From the NCBI RefSeq assembly GCF_015710975.1, contig NZ_CP049783.1:3453501-3517500 (forward strand): a stretch of 64,000 nucleotides of DNA, written 5' to 3'. The position numbers were made by a program, and so were the translations under genes. This document shows positions 1 through 8,919 of the stretch, piece after piece. The stretch comes from Paenibacillus polymyxa (GTDB lineage: Bacteria; Bacillota; Bacilli; Paenibacillales; Paenibacillaceae). The number at the start of each line of letters is the position of its first letter. Positions within the stretch are counted from its first letter, which is position 1. Under the pieces are notes generated by a model, which was not told the origin of the DNA, made no database searches, and was given only the letters and a program-made list of their open reading frames with translations.

Positions 1-92
1 AGCCCAAGAGCGGATACTAAACTGCCGACAATAACGAATAAAATTCCTGGAATAATGATATTTAAAATACCAAAGCCCTTCCAAATAATCAC
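1..92 (-). CDS. Start of a small membrane protein (partial, runs off the left edge)
   Basis: A reading frame opens at a GTG (92-90) and stays open for 30 codons to the edge of the window. An AGGAAGG ribosome site lies about 9 nt upstream. The visible residues are hydrophobic (WKGFGILNIIIPGILFVIVG), so this is the first membrane segment of a small membrane protein. It is preceded by the same sigma-D-like promoter block that precedes the two VgrG-like toxin genes further right, which suggests it belongs to the same regulon, possibly as an accessory or immunity gene of a third locus. The family was not recognised with certainty. Confidence 0.5.
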   Translation of the reverse strand, partial: MIIWKGFGILNIIIPGILFVIVGSLVSALG

Positions 93-159
93 ATGAAAAC
101 TTCCTTCCTAATTATGTTTACGTTCATGGTGAGTCTCTCGTCGAAATGATTTTCACATC

Positions 160-247
160 CAACATATGTATTTATCGGTTAAAAGAGAGATTTAGTTTAC
201 AATATGACCCATTCATTAGGGAATTTACAATGTGTAAAACTGGAAAA
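160..247 (-). repeat. Upstream block copy R1 (shared with two toxin promoters)
   Basis: This stretch is closely similar to 14841-14947 and 25624-25735 and has the same orientation relative to the downstream minus-strand gene. The three copies share the CATATGTATTTATCGGTT core, the AGTTTACA.AATGACCCATT segment and an ATTTAC.ATGTGTAAA segment. The leader between the block and the gene is not shared with the other two copies, so the promoter block itself is the conserved unit. Confidence 0.85.
172..199 (-). promoter_or_regulatory. Sigma-D-like promoter, copy 1
   Basis: On the minus strand, TAAA (199-196) is followed by 16 nt and then ACCGATAA (179-172). The motility sigma factor (SigD/FliA) consensus is TAAA, 14-16 nt, GCCGATAT or GCCGATAA. 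Transcription would start near 165 and read into the partial gene that begins at 92. The match is direct; use by SigD is inferred. Confidence 0.6.
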
Positions 248-250
248 TGG

Positions 251-320
251 AAAAAGCCGTTTCTCCACCTTTTCGTAGTTCCAGCACAAACTGGACTGAA
301 GGAGGGAAATCAGCTTTTTT
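251..320 (-). terminator. Terminator after the GH5 gene
   Basis: A long imperfect hairpin has its innermost arms AGTTCCAG/CTGGACT and outer arms ending in AAAAAGC and GCTTTTTT. It lies just past the stop of the endoglucanase gene. It has T-runs on both strands, so it could also stop transcription coming from the left. Confidence 0.65.
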
Positions 321-344
321 AATAATCGGATTGAAGTCCTGTGC

Positions 345-1538
345 CTATTCAGCTGCTGCCTTCGCTTGCTCCGCTACGAAAACAACAGGCTTCATAATCC
401 GGCTCAGCATATCCTGCTTTGGACGATTCCAGGTAACCCAGTCATCCAGCAGCAGACCGCCTGTGTCACCGCTATTCGGATTCAGGGACCAATACGTAAA
501 GTACAGGTTGTTGGCACCAATATAGTCTACGAGTACATTTTGCCATTTACCCTCAGGGGAAGACGAATCGACATTGCGACCGCCGAATTCACCAACCAGC
601 ACTGGAGCTATGTTTTGCTTACTGATGTAGCCCCAGGTTTGATCCCAAATTGCTGGCAGGTTGGACGGGAAGGTCGTGTCGTTGAACCATGGCTGCGAAG
701 ACACACCAGGACCATAGTCATGTGGTGAATATACGACACGGTTCGGCACGTCCAGTACGACAGGATAATTAGCCACACCTGTCAGGTTGCCGCCCCACCA
801 ATATTGGCTGTTGTTGCCTTGTACATTATGGTCCACACCTTCTACGAGAATCAGCCAATTTGGATTCACGGACAGAATGGCATTCCCTGCACGCTGCGCT
901 GCGAGACGCCAGTCTGTGGAGACATCGCCTGTTCCCCAGCTTGCCTGACCGTGTGGCTCGTTGTGTAAATCTGCACCGATGACGGTAGGATTGTTTTTAT
1001 AACGTTCAGCTAACATCTTCCAGTCGCTGATCCAGCGGGACTCAGGGTACTGAGAGGTATACCATAGCTCGGATTGTCCACCTGAGCCTGGGCGGTGACG
1101 GTCAAGGATAATCTGAATACCGCGTTGTCCAGCTTTTTCGATCAGCTTGTCCATAATTTGAATCGGAGTCAATCCGACCAGATCAGGATTTTTGTAGTAA
1201 TCAATACTGTCAGCACGGGAGCTGGAATCAAATAACTGATTGCTGTAAGGCAGACGGATGAGATTATAGCCTTCCTTTTTCACCTGATCCAGCATGTCGT
1301 CCATTGAGCGGCTCCACAGTCCATGCAAGGTGTAATTAGGGGTTTCCAGGCCGAACCAGTTCAGACCGTTAAATGCGGCCTCTTTCCCGGATTCATCTAC
1401 AATCTTGTTTCCTTGGGTGTGATAATATCCTTTCACGCTGGCTGCATCTGCCGAAGGTGGAGTGTACCCATACAGTGTAAGGCCCATGACGAGAGAGGCA
1501 ATGACGAAAAATGTTTTTTTGAACCCTTTTTTCTTCAT
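345..1538 (-). CDS. Secreted GH5 endoglucanase (cellulase)
   Basis: Family 5 glycoside hydrolase that cleaves internal beta-1,4-glucan bonds in extracellular cellulose-type polysaccharides by a retaining mechanism. The 397-residue product starts with a lysine-rich N-terminus and a hydrophobic signal peptide (cleavage near residue 32, ADA). The GH5 signatures are present: the NEP motif puts the acid/base at Glu194, and LVGEFGG puts the nucleophile at Glu317. ILDRHRPG and SPHDYG are further substrate-cleft motifs. It is a single catalytic domain with no carbohydrate-binding module. The start has AAGGAGGAAG at good spacing. It is a single-gene unit closed by a hairpin, and a perfect CcpA-type cre site sits 33 bp upstream, so glucose repression is likely. 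Exact substrate preference (cellulose, glucan or mannan) cannot be told from sequence alone. Confidence 0.92.
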   Translation of the reverse strand: MKKKGFKKTFFVIASLVMGLTLYGYTPPSADAASVKGYYHTQGNKIVDESGKEAAFNGLNWFGLETPNYTLHGLWSRSMDDMLDQVKKEGYNLIRLPYSNQLFDSSSRADSIDYYKNPDLVGLTPIQIMDKLIEKAGQRGIQIILDRHRPGSGGQSELWYTSQYPESRWISDWKMLAERYKNNPTVIGADLHNEPHGQASWGTGDVSTDWRLAAQRAGNAILSVNPNWLILVEGVDHNVQGNNSQYWWGGNLTGVANYPVVLDVPNRVVYSPHDYGPGVSSQPWFNDTTFPSNLPAIWDQTWGYISKQNIAPVLVGEFGGRNVDSSSPEGKWQNVLVDYIGANNLYFTYWSLNPNSGDTGGLLLDDWVTWNRPKQDMLSRIMKPVVFVAEQAKAAAE

Positions 1539-1570
1539 GATTCTTGCTTCCTCCTTTATATAAATGATAT

Positions 1571-1584
1571 TGTAACCGATTACA
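1571..1584. promoter_or_regulatory. cre (CcpA) operator at the GH5 gene
   Basis: TGTAACCGATTACA matches the cre consensus TGWNANCGNTNWCA at every position. It lies between the start codon of the endoglucanase and its probable promoter, the usual position for carbon catabolite repression by CcpA. Confidence 0.8.
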
Positions 1585-1725
1585 TTTTCATTTTATGTTC
1601 AAATCTTCCATCAAACAAGTTCATAAAATTCGTATATTTTTAAGATTTTGTTCGAAATTATTAGATTTGCAACAAGGTATATTTAGGTTAGGAGTCCAGC
1701 ATTTATGGGGTAGGGGTATATTTAT

Positions 1726-2649
1726 TTGTCTCTTCACTTGATTCTGTTCATGAGCTTTGCCGCTACAGCCGTTATGAAAGGTCTGGGTCTCAGTTCGCTG
1801 ACTACAATCATCGTTGGTTCTTGGGTCATTGGTAGCTACATGGCGGTGTTCCTTACCTGCTCCGGAATGCCAGCAAAAATATTATCAAATCGGATGAGTA
1901 TACAATTGCTCATGCTTCCATGACTTCTTACATTCTCGGTACCTATCTAGGAAAAGTTTTAGGCAATCGTGAACATGACACCGAAAATGTAAAAATAAAT
2001 GACCGCATCAGTTTTTTGCGTGATCCCAATGTGGCAACGACCTTGACGATGCTGGTGCTTTTGCTGGTATCTGGACTGGTTGCTGGTTCTGATTATGTCA
2101 GCAAATTATCTGACAGCAAAGAATACCTCGTCTTTATCCTCGAACAATCAGCTATTTTTGCTGCCGGCTTGTATATCGCAAAAGCAGGTGTTAAGCTGTT
2201 CACGACTGAAATTGTACCCGCTTTCAAAGGCTTCTCCCAAGTGTTTGCACCTGGAGCAATCCCTGGGGTAGATGTTCTGGTACTGTTCGACAAATCACCT
2301 AATTCCGCGTTGGTAGGCTTCTTGGTCAGCTTTTTCACAGGTGTTGCCTGCGTCTTTCTTTTCCCGCTTATCGGACTGCCTGTTATTGTACCGGGGATCA
2401 TGGCCTGTTTTCTCGCTGGCGGTGCAGCCGCGATATTTGGCAATTCTAGCGGTGGTTTTAGAGGAGCAGTCATTTCCAGTTGTCTTAATGGATTTTTGCT
2501 CTGTCTGCTGCCGGCTCTCACCTTACCGCTCTTTTCTTTTTTGGGTGCCGAAGGAGTGACATTCGCCGATCCCGACTTTACTACCCTTTCCGGATTACTT
2601 TGGCTTATTTTCCGCTGGTTTTAAACTAAACCGATTTATGAATCTTTAA
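1726..2649 (+). pseudogene. Decayed PTS ascorbate-type permease (UlaA-like EIIC)
   Basis: Remnant of a phosphotransferase-system EIIC membrane subunit of the UlaA (L-ascorbate) family, which is normally about 450 residues. The N-terminal third is missing and no start codon with a ribosome site is seen. The first frame ends at 1923. The correct continuation is in another frame, where the family motif SDEYTIAHASM can be read across 1893-1922. A second shift near 2598 is needed to read the C-terminal FGLFSAGFKLNR, which ends at the TAA at 2647. The gene thus has at least two frameshifts and a truncation, and no EIIA/EIIB partner lies nearby. It is very unlikely to make a working transporter. Confidence 0.85.
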
Positions 2650-2697
2650 AAATAACTCATCTAAATAAAATGGGTTCTAAATGAGGAGGAATGATTC

Positions 2698-3039
2698 ATG
2701 TTTTTTAATGACCAAGATATTCTAATGGATACAGTAGACAGTAATACAACCCGGAAAGTGTTGGCCCACAGTGACCAGTTGATGTATGTCAAAGTGATGT
2801 TTGCTAAAGCTCAAACTGGGGAAATCCTGTTGCATAAGCATGTCCATGAACAGGTCACTTATGTATTGAAGGGAAGCTTTAAGTTCATGATCGATCAGGG
2901 CGAAACAAAGGATGTGCAGATTGTTAAAGAAGGAGACAGCATTCATTTTCCATCTGACACTCTTCATGGCTGCATCCCGCTGGAGGATGACGGAATTCTG
3001 CTAGATGCATTTACACCAGCACGTGCGGACTTCTTATAA
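2698..3039 (+). CDS. Small cupin-domain protein
   Basis: A single-domain cupin of 113 residues. Cupin motif 1 is visible as HKHVHEQVTYVLKG and motif 2 as GDSIHFPSDTLHG, giving His and Glu ligands for one metal ion. Proteins of this size are often isomerases, dioxygenase-like enzymes or sensor domains of unknown substrate. The start is supported by TGAGGAGGAATG just upstream. It follows the PTS pseudogene by about 50 bp and may once have been in its operon. Function beyond the fold is not predictable. Confidence 0.8.
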   Translation: MFFNDQDILMDTVDSNTTRKVLAHSDQLMYVKVMFAKAQTGEILLHKHVHEQVTYVLKGSFKFMIDQGETKDVQIVKEGDSIHFPSDTLHGCIPLEDDGILLDAFTPARADFL

Positions 3040-3192
3040 ATCTCCTTACTAAGCAAGGCTCTTATTAAATTGGAATCCGCTACATTTCATTCTGATCTTT
3101 TTTAGAAGAAGACCTGCAAGTATGTTATATTTAACAAACGGCAATCGTGATAAACAGCAGTGTAGTGATTTTTAGAAAAGGATGAGATTATT

Positions 3193-3636
3193 TTGGAAAA
3201 CAACGAAACTCAGCAGGAATTTGCAGAAGTATATGAGCAGCTTAAGGTGGCTGCAAACCGAACCTCCGATTGGAAAGCGCGTCTAGCTGCGGTGAATGAT
3301 CTGGGTGCATGGAAGAACCAGCAGACAATTGACTTGCTGACGCACCGAATGAATAATGATATGGTATATGCTGTTCAGGAAGCCGCTTACCACAAGCTTC
3401 AGGAATGGGGAGAAAACGTACAGCCGCCTGTGCGCAAAGAGGGTGAGCTTGTTAAGGGGCTGACGAAGATTCTGGTGCGGATTAAAAAAAGCCTGCCAGC
3501 CGACCATACCTATAACGATTTTCGCGAGAAGCTGCACAAGATGAGAGTTGATATTTATGACGCATATGAAGGTGACAAGGGTGCTGAATTTGATCAGTGG
3601 CTGGAGCAAAAATGGGCTTCGTTATCCACAAGATAA
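3193..3636 (+). CDS. HEAT-repeat protein of unknown function
   Basis: A 147-residue, charged, all-helical protein beginning at TTG with AAAAGGATGAG upstream. Residues about 25-75 (SDWKARLAAVNDLGAWKNQQ and the following unit) fit HEAT/PBS-lyase-like helical repeats. The C-terminal half is lysine- and aspartate-rich. Such proteins serve as binding scaffolds; there are no catalytic motifs. It is monocistronic and closed by a strong terminator. Confidence 0.75.
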   Translation: MENNETQQEFAEVYEQLKVAANRTSDWKARLAAVNDLGAWKNQQTIDLLTHRMNNDMVYAVQEAAYHKLQEWGENVQPPVRKEGELVKGLTKILVRIKKSLPADHTYNDFREKLHKMRVDIYDAYEGDKGAEFDQWLEQKWASLSTR

Positions 3637-3693
3637 TGTCTGAACCCTGTCATTGAATGTAATGCTGAGGATTATTATTGGTAATGCAAACGA

Positions 3694-3736
3694 AGTCTTA
3701 ACAAGGATAAGGTGTTATCTTTGTTAAGGCTTTTTT
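3694..3736 (+). terminator. Rho-independent terminator
   Basis: The arms AGTCTTAACAAGGATAA and TTATCTTTGTTAAGGCT enclose a GGTG loop and are followed by TTTTTT. It terminates the HEAT-repeat gene. Confidence 0.9.
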
Positions 3737-3857
3737 AATATACATCGTTATTACGTGTTATTATCAAACGTAATGATTCCAAAGAGTGCTGGCCGTTTTC
3801 ATTAATCTCTGCTAAAAAGATGCCAACAAAGGGGAACGATGAGCTAGAATAGAAAAT

Positions 3858-3871
3858 AGAAAGCGCTATCA
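3858..3871. promoter_or_regulatory. Probable cre operator before the two-component genes
   Basis: AGAAAGCGCTATCA fits the cre consensus at 13 of 14 positions (first T replaced by A). It lies 40 bp upstream of the histidine kinase start, so the regulatory genes are probably under carbon catabolite control as well. Confidence 0.6.
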
Positions 3872-3910
3872 TTATCAACTTTTCTGCAATGATTCAGGGG
3901 GAGAAGGCTT

Positions 3911-5671
3911 ATGCGTTCAAGGTTCCAACCATTAAACACGTTGCGTAATCAGATTTTTATCGGCTTTATATTGGTGATGCTCATTATGATGAGTGTGGCG
4001 GGGGCGTTCATTTACCTCAATGTCTCTCACCTGCTAAAAGACAGCGCCGAGCGGCATATTGGTCAGACCGCAGTGCAAGCAAGCGGCAGACTGGATGCAT
4101 TAATCGGCCAGATGGACAGCCTGACGGAACAAGTGGCGAATCATCCATCTGTTCAGCATATTTTGCTGGAGGAGCGCAATGGGGGCAAGGTGACTTTCGG
4201 CCAGCGTCAATCGCTACTGCAAGTGATGCATAGCTATCAGGCTTATATGCCGAGCGTTGGCTCGCTGGAGCTGTATACCGCCGAAGGGAAGATGTTGTTT
4301 CCAATTAGAGAAGGCAGTCTGGAGGACCGTATCGGACAGGCGGACATTCGGGAAGCAAATGAGATGAAAGGCAGGCTGGTCTGGATCGGCATAGATCCTG
4401 AAAACCCCCAGTCGCTGCTGGCGATTCGGCAGGTGAGCCTGGTAGATCGCTGGTTTTCACGCGGAGGATATCTGATTACCCGCATGGACCGAAGTTATTT
4501 TGGGCTAAATGGTACGTCAGCGACCAATGAAGAAGCAAATGAGACCATGCTGCTTGTAGATCGTGGAGGCGAGTTGCTATCGGGTGAACCTATGAATCAG
4601 ACTAATTTGTTAGATGTATTGCACAGCAAGACACAGACGGTTCATATTGGAGAGCGCGAGTATGTGAAGGCAGTTCAGCAATCGGAACGGACAGGATGGT
4701 CGCTGCTGATCCTCATTCCAGTTAGCGTCGTCACAGACGGAATTACGGTTTTACGGACGACACTTATTATTTCGGCGTCTCTTGGTGCCGTATTGTTCCT
4801 GTTCATGTCTTTTATGTTGTCAACATTGATTACCAGACCGATAGGTCACTTGATTCAGGCCATGCGTCGTTCACGGGAAGGGGCATTGGCCCTGAATCCA
4901 GAACCGGCAGCAGCGGTTGAACTACGGGAATTAAATGCAGAGTACAACACGATGATTGTCGATATCAATGAATTGATCCATGTCATTTGCGAGAAGGAGG
5001 CTTTACAAAGCCAGACCGAGCTTAAAGCACTGCAAGCGCAGATCAACCCGCATTTTCTTTTTAACACGCTGGATGCTTTTAACTGGTCGCTACAGGAGAA
5101 GGGAGAGGAAGAACTTGCCGGGCTGATGGTGTCCATGTCGCGGCTGTTTCGTTATGTGATCGAACCGGCTCACCATGACTCTTGGGTGACACTTGGAGAA
5201 GAAATAGCACAAGTCCGTCGTTATCTGGAACTGATGGAGATGCGCCTGGGCGAACGCCTGAGCTGGCAAATTCATATGCCACCAGAGGCAGCAAGAATTC
5301 CGCTTCCTAAGCTGCTGATCCAGCCCATTTTAGAAAATGCAATCTTACATGGTGTCGAAAATCGCATCGGCAATGGCCGTGTTGAAATTCGAATCACTCC
5401 TTCGGCGAGGTTGGGCTGGACTAAGATCGAGGTAGTAGATAACGGACCTGGAATGACACAGGAGGAACTTGCAGCTGTGCGTACAGCGTTGATGGAGGGA
5501 TCTGCTTGTCAGAGCAAGGGAACTGGTATGGGACTGGTTAATGTGCAGCGCAGGCTTGCTCTCTATTATGATAGCGCATCTTATCGAACGGACGGCGTGC
5601 TGATCCACAGTGCTGTGCAGGAAGGAACTGTGGTCGCTTTTGAAATTCCTGATGAATACGGGGGGCGGTAG
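3911..5671 (+). CDS. YesM-type sensor histidine kinase
   Basis: Membrane sensor kinase of the LytS/YesM class that phosphorylates the AraC-type response regulator encoded next. Order of domains in 586 residues: membrane segment at about 15-38, an extracellular sensing region to about 275, a second membrane segment at about 278-302, HAMP to about 355, then the His-kinase domain with phosphoacceptor His381 in QINPHFLFNTLDAF. A HATPase domain follows with N-box NAILHGVENRIG, VVDNGPGM and GTGMGLVNVQRR. The start at ATG has GGGGGAGAAGG upstream. It lies two bases before the regulator gene and upstream of a sugar ABC importer. In Paenibacillus such sensors usually respond to an oligosaccharide brought by that importer; the ligand here is unknown. 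Confidence 0.93.
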   Translation: MRSRFQPLNTLRNQIFIGFILVMLIMMSVAGAFIYLNVSHLLKDSAERHIGQTAVQASGRLDALIGQMDSLTEQVANHPSVQHILLEERNGGKVTFGQRQSLLQVMHSYQAYMPSVGSLELYTAEGKMLFPIREGSLEDRIGQADIREANEMKGRLVWIGIDPENPQSLLAIRQVSLVDRWFSRGGYLITRMDRSYFGLNGTSATNEEANETMLLVDRGGELLSGEPMNQTNLLDVLHSKTQTVHIGEREYVKAVQQSERTGWSLLILIPVSVVTDGITVLRTTLIISASLGAVLFLFMSFMLSTLITRPIGHLIQAMRRSREGALALNPEPAAAVELRELNAEYNTMIVDINELIHVICEKEALQSQTELKALQAQINPHFLFNTLDAFNWSLQEKGEEELAGLMVSMSRLFRYVIEPAHHDSWVTLGEEIAQVRRYLELMEMRLGERLSWQIHMPPEAARIPLPKLLIQPILENAILHGVENRIGNGRVEIRITPSARLGWTKIEVVDNGPGMTQEELAAVRTALMEGSACQSKGTGMGLVNVQRRLALYYDSASYRTDGVLIHSAVQEGTVVAFEIPDEYGGR

Positions 5672-5673
5672 GA

Positions 5674-6474
5674 ATGAGTTTTTCATCCAAGACTATTGTT
5701 ATTGTGGACGATGAACAAAGAACACGTCAGGGGATACATCAGACACTGGAGCAGTGGGCCTCCGGGAAATACCGAATTATGACATCGGGGAATGGCCTGG
5801 AGGCATTACATATGCTGCAAGCGGAGAGGGTTCATCTGCTGATTACAGATGTCCGTTTGCCGGAATTCAGCGGGCTGGATTTAATCCGTTCTCTGGAACG
5901 GGAGTCATATCGTCCGGCGATCATTGTGATCTCGGGATATGCGGAATTTGATTATGTCCAGCAGGCGCTTCGTCTCGGAGCCGTTAATTACTTGCTCAAG
6001 CCGATCGATAAGCAGGAGCTGCTGAATGCGGTAAATGAGGCGCTTCAGCTGGAAGAGGAGCGGCAGCGATACAAGAAGCTGGACAAGCTGGCTGACCCTG
6101 TTCTGCTGGAGCTTGACCTCCAAACGGCTACGCTTAGCGATCCGGTACGGCAAGCCTTCGCCTATATGGCGGAGCATCTACACGAGCCCATTACGATGGC
6201 GCAGACTGCGGCGCATTCACACCTGAATGCGAGCTATTTTAGTGTTTTATTTAAGGAGCAAAGTGGTTTGTCCTTCAGCGAATATCTGCACCGGTTGCGG
6301 ATTCAACGGGCCAAGGAGTTGCTGCTGCATACCCAGTTGACGATTGCCCAGATCGGTGAGCGCTCAGGCTACCGGACAGATAAATATTTTATTAAAGTAT
6401 TCAAAGCGACCGAGGGGGTAAGTCCCAGCCGCTATAGGCAGCAGATGCGTAAAGGACCGGAGAATATCGACTGA
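5674..6474 (+). CDS. YesN-type response regulator with AraC DNA-binding domain (short form)
   Basis: Partner of the preceding kinase. The receiver domain covers about 1-125, with the acidic pocket at VDDEQ, phosphoacceptor Asp59 in LLITDVRLPE and the conserved Lys in LLKPID. An AraC/XylS double helix-turn-helix covers about 155-262 (FSVLFKEQSGLSFSEYL, IGERSGYRTDKYFIKVFK). At 266 residues it lacks the long middle linker of typical YesN proteins of about 500 residues. It most likely activates the downstream sugar-transport operon. Confidence 0.92.
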   Translation: MSFSSKTIVIVDDEQRTRQGIHQTLEQWASGKYRIMTSGNGLEALHMLQAERVHLLITDVRLPEFSGLDLIRSLERESYRPAIIVISGYAEFDYVQQALRLGAVNYLLKPIDKQELLNAVNEALQLEEERQRYKKLDKLADPVLLELDLQTATLSDPVRQAFAYMAEHLHEPITMAQTAAHSHLNASYFSVLFKEQSGLSFSEYLHRLRIQRAKELLLHTQLTIAQIGERSGYRTDKYFIKVFKATEGVSPSRYRQQMRKGPENID

Positions 6475-6564
6475 CATATAGGCTGCTCACAACCCAATAA
6501 AAGTGGAATTATACCCAATGAGCGTACCCTGTTGGAAGCAGGAATAGAGTGCTAAACTTACAAA

Positions 6565-6578
6565 TGATAACGGTTACA
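6565..6578. promoter_or_regulatory. cre operator before the sugar ABC operon
   Basis: TGATAACGGTTACA matches all positions of the TGWNANCGNTNWCA consensus. It lies 33 bp upstream of the solute-binding protein start, so glucose should repress this uptake operon through CcpA. Confidence 0.8.
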
Positions 6579-6610
6579 AAAAATATAATTACAATAACGG
6601 AGGTCTAACG

Positions 6611-7954
6611 ATGTCCAACAAGTATTCAGTTCGTAAGCGCTCACATCGAAAATGGGTTGCTGGGTTGACCCTGCTGCTGTCATTCATGCTAGTGCTGTCC
6701 GGTTGTGGTGTTGGTAAGGATGGTCAAGGCGGTTCCAGTGGAGCAGGGGGCAAGGTTACGCTCAAAATGATGCACCTGTGGCCAGAGGGAAGCTCGGCAC
6801 AGCAAAGCAAGCTTGTAACTCAGATTATAGATCAATACCAAAAGGATCATCCGAATGTCGTCATTCAGCAGGAAGTGCTGGAAAATGAACAATACAAAAA
6901 CAAACTCAAAGTGCTATCAGCTTCCAATGAATTGCCAGATATCGGTATCACCTGGGCAGCGGGCTTCATGGAGCCTTACGTTAAAGGCGGATTATTTACG
7001 CCGATGGATGACCTGCTGCAAGGTTCCAAGCTGAAGGACAAATTCGTACCGGGAACGACCGATGCCTATGCGCTGGATGGCAAAACGTATGCGCTTCCGA
7101 TCGAATTGAACATAACACCCATTTATTACAACAAAGCCATATTCCAAAAATACAACTTGAAGGTACCTGCGACATTTGATGAATTTAAGCAGGTGGTGAA
7201 AACACTCGTAGATCATGGAGTTGCACCGATTGCATTGGGCAATAAAGATCGCTGGACGGGCTCGCTTTGGTACATGTATCTGGCAGACCGTATAGCAGGT
7301 AGCGAAACGCTGAAAAAAGCAATTGACGGCTCAGGATCGTTCGATGATCCTGGTTTAATTCAGGCGGCCTCCGAAATTCAGACGCTGGTGGATATGAATG
7401 CCTTTAACAAAGGATTTAACGGCTTGTCCAATGATGAAGGAAAATCCGAGTTTATGAACGACAAAGCGGCGATGTATTTGATGGCTACCTGGGAGCTGCC
7501 GAATTTTACGACTAATCCCGAAATTCCACAAGCGTTTAAAGATCAAATTGGCTTCTTTAAATTCCCGATGGTTGCAGGCGGCAAGGGCGACGAGAACAGC
7601 TGGGTAGGAGGTCCGGGAGTAGGCTTGTTCGTTTCGGAAAATTCCAAAGTGAAAGCAGAAGCCAAAGCATTCGTTGAATACTTCGTAGAAAAATGGGGAG
7701 AGCAATCGGTCACACAGGCAGGCGTTATTCCAGCGACAAAAGTGGATACCTCCAAAGAAAAATTGCCCAAGCTGTATGTCGATCTGCTGAATGGGCTGAA
7801 CGAAGCCAGCAACATTACATTATTCGCTGATGTTCAGATGAAGCCGAATGCGGCACAGGTGCATTTGAATATGATTCAGGCGTTGTTTGGTAAAGCGGTG
7901 ACACCGCAGCAATTTGCCGACCAGCATAAGGCTGCCATTGAGAAAGGAAATTGA
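6611..7954 (+). CDS. Sugar-binding lipoprotein of a CUT1 ABC importer
   Basis: Extracellular solute-binding protein (family 1) that captures a saccharide for the two permeases encoded next. The 447-residue product has a lipoprotein signal peptide with lipobox LSGC (lipidated Cys32) and a Gly/Ser-rich linker, then the binding fold (LKMMHLWPEGS, DIGITWAAGFMEPY, YALPIELNITPIYYN). The start is supported by ACGGAGGTC. A cre box and the upstream YesM/YesN pair indicate substrate induction plus glucose repression. The sugar cannot be named from sequence; xylo-, gluco- and galacto-oligosaccharides are all possible. Confidence 0.92.
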   Translation: MSNKYSVRKRSHRKWVAGLTLLLSFMLVLSGCGVGKDGQGGSSGAGGKVTLKMMHLWPEGSSAQQSKLVTQIIDQYQKDHPNVVIQQEVLENEQYKNKLKVLSASNELPDIGITWAAGFMEPYVKGGLFTPMDDLLQGSKLKDKFVPGTTDAYALDGKTYALPIELNITPIYYNKAIFQKYNLKVPATFDEFKQVVKTLVDHGVAPIALGNKDRWTGSLWYMYLADRIAGSETLKKAIDGSGSFDDPGLIQAASEIQTLVDMNAFNKGFNGLSNDEGKSEFMNDKAAMYLMATWELPNFTTNPEIPQAFKDQIGFFKFPMVAGGKGDENSWVGGPGVGLFVSENSKVKAEAKAFVEYFVEKWGEQSVTQAGVIPATKVDTSKEKLPKLYVDLLNGLNEASNITLFADVQMKPNAAQVHLNMIQALFGKAVTPQQFADQHKAAIEKGN

Positions 7955-7981
7955 AAATTGACCACCTAAGGAGGTCTGACC

Positions 7982-8863
7982 GTGGAAAAGGTCATGTCCA
8001 ATAAGCTCGTCATTGCTCTCTATGTGTTGCCTTCCCTGCTGTTGTTATTCGCCGTGATTTATGTGCCCATCGTACTGACCGGCTATTACGGTCTGAATCA
8101 GTGGAATGGAATCGGCCCTATGACTTTCGTAGGGCTGGACAACTATCAACATCTGTTTACAGACGCGGCGTTTTGGCAAAGTGCCTGGCATTCGCTGCTG
8201 TTGGCCTTGTTTTCAGGTATCAGTCTGATCGGTTATCTGGTCGTTGCGATGATTTTGTCAGGAAAAATCAAGGGAGCGAACCTGCTGCGGAAAATTTATC
8301 TGATTCCCATGCTGCTGTCTTCTGTAGCGATCGCTCAATTGTGGCTCAAAATGTATCACCCGACCAACGGAGTGCTGAATTCTTTGCTGGCGTCAGTCGG
8401 AGTTCACAACCCACCCGAGTGGTTAGCTAATCCGTCTCTGGTGCTGCTTGCCTTGTTCATTCCGATTATTTGGCAATATGCAGGCTTTTATATCCTGATC
8501 TATTATGCCGGACTGAAAAACATTCCCGAAACGCTGATGGAGGCTGCCCGCATCGACGGAGCCAGTGCCTGGCAGATTGCAACTCGTATCAAATTACCTC
8601 TGCTGCGCGAGGTAATTAATGTGACGATCATATTGTCGATTGTCGGCTCGCTCAAATATTTTGACCTGATCTACGTCATGACGGACGGTGGGCCAAACGG
8701 AGCCAGTGAAGTGATGGCTTCGTACATGTACCACCAGGCGTTCCGCAGCTTCGATTTCGGATATGGTAGCGCTACAGCCTTTGCCTTGCTGCTCATCTGT
8801 CTGGTTGCTACGTGGGTGATTCGCAAGGTGACCGCTACTAGTGATACCATCCAGTATTCATAG
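7982..8863 (+). CDS. Sugar ABC transporter permease, MalF/LacF type
   Basis: First membrane subunit of the importer, with six predicted membrane helices in 293 residues. The EAA loop that docks the ATPase is visible as EAARIDGAS followed by KLPLL. The start is GTG with AAGGAGG seven bases upstream. It lies 27 bp after the binding-protein gene, in one operon. No ATPase gene is present, so a shared MsmX-type ATPase encoded elsewhere is likely. Confidence 0.92.
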   Translation: MEKVMSNKLVIALYVLPSLLLLFAVIYVPIVLTGYYGLNQWNGIGPMTFVGLDNYQHLFTDAAFWQSAWHSLLLALFSGISLIGYLVVAMILSGKIKGANLLRKIYLIPMLLSSVAIAQLWLKMYHPTNGVLNSLLASVGVHNPPEWLANPSLVLLALFIPIIWQYAGFYILIYYAGLKNIPETLMEAARIDGASAWQIATRIKLPLLREVINVTIILSIVGSLKYFDLIYVMTDGGPNGASEVMASYMYHQAFRSFDFGYGSATAFALLLICLVATWVIRKVTATSDTIQYS

Positions 8864-8919
8864 GACACTCATGCAATTAGATCAGGAGTAACAGAGGACA
8901 GAAAGAGGGAGGAACGGAT

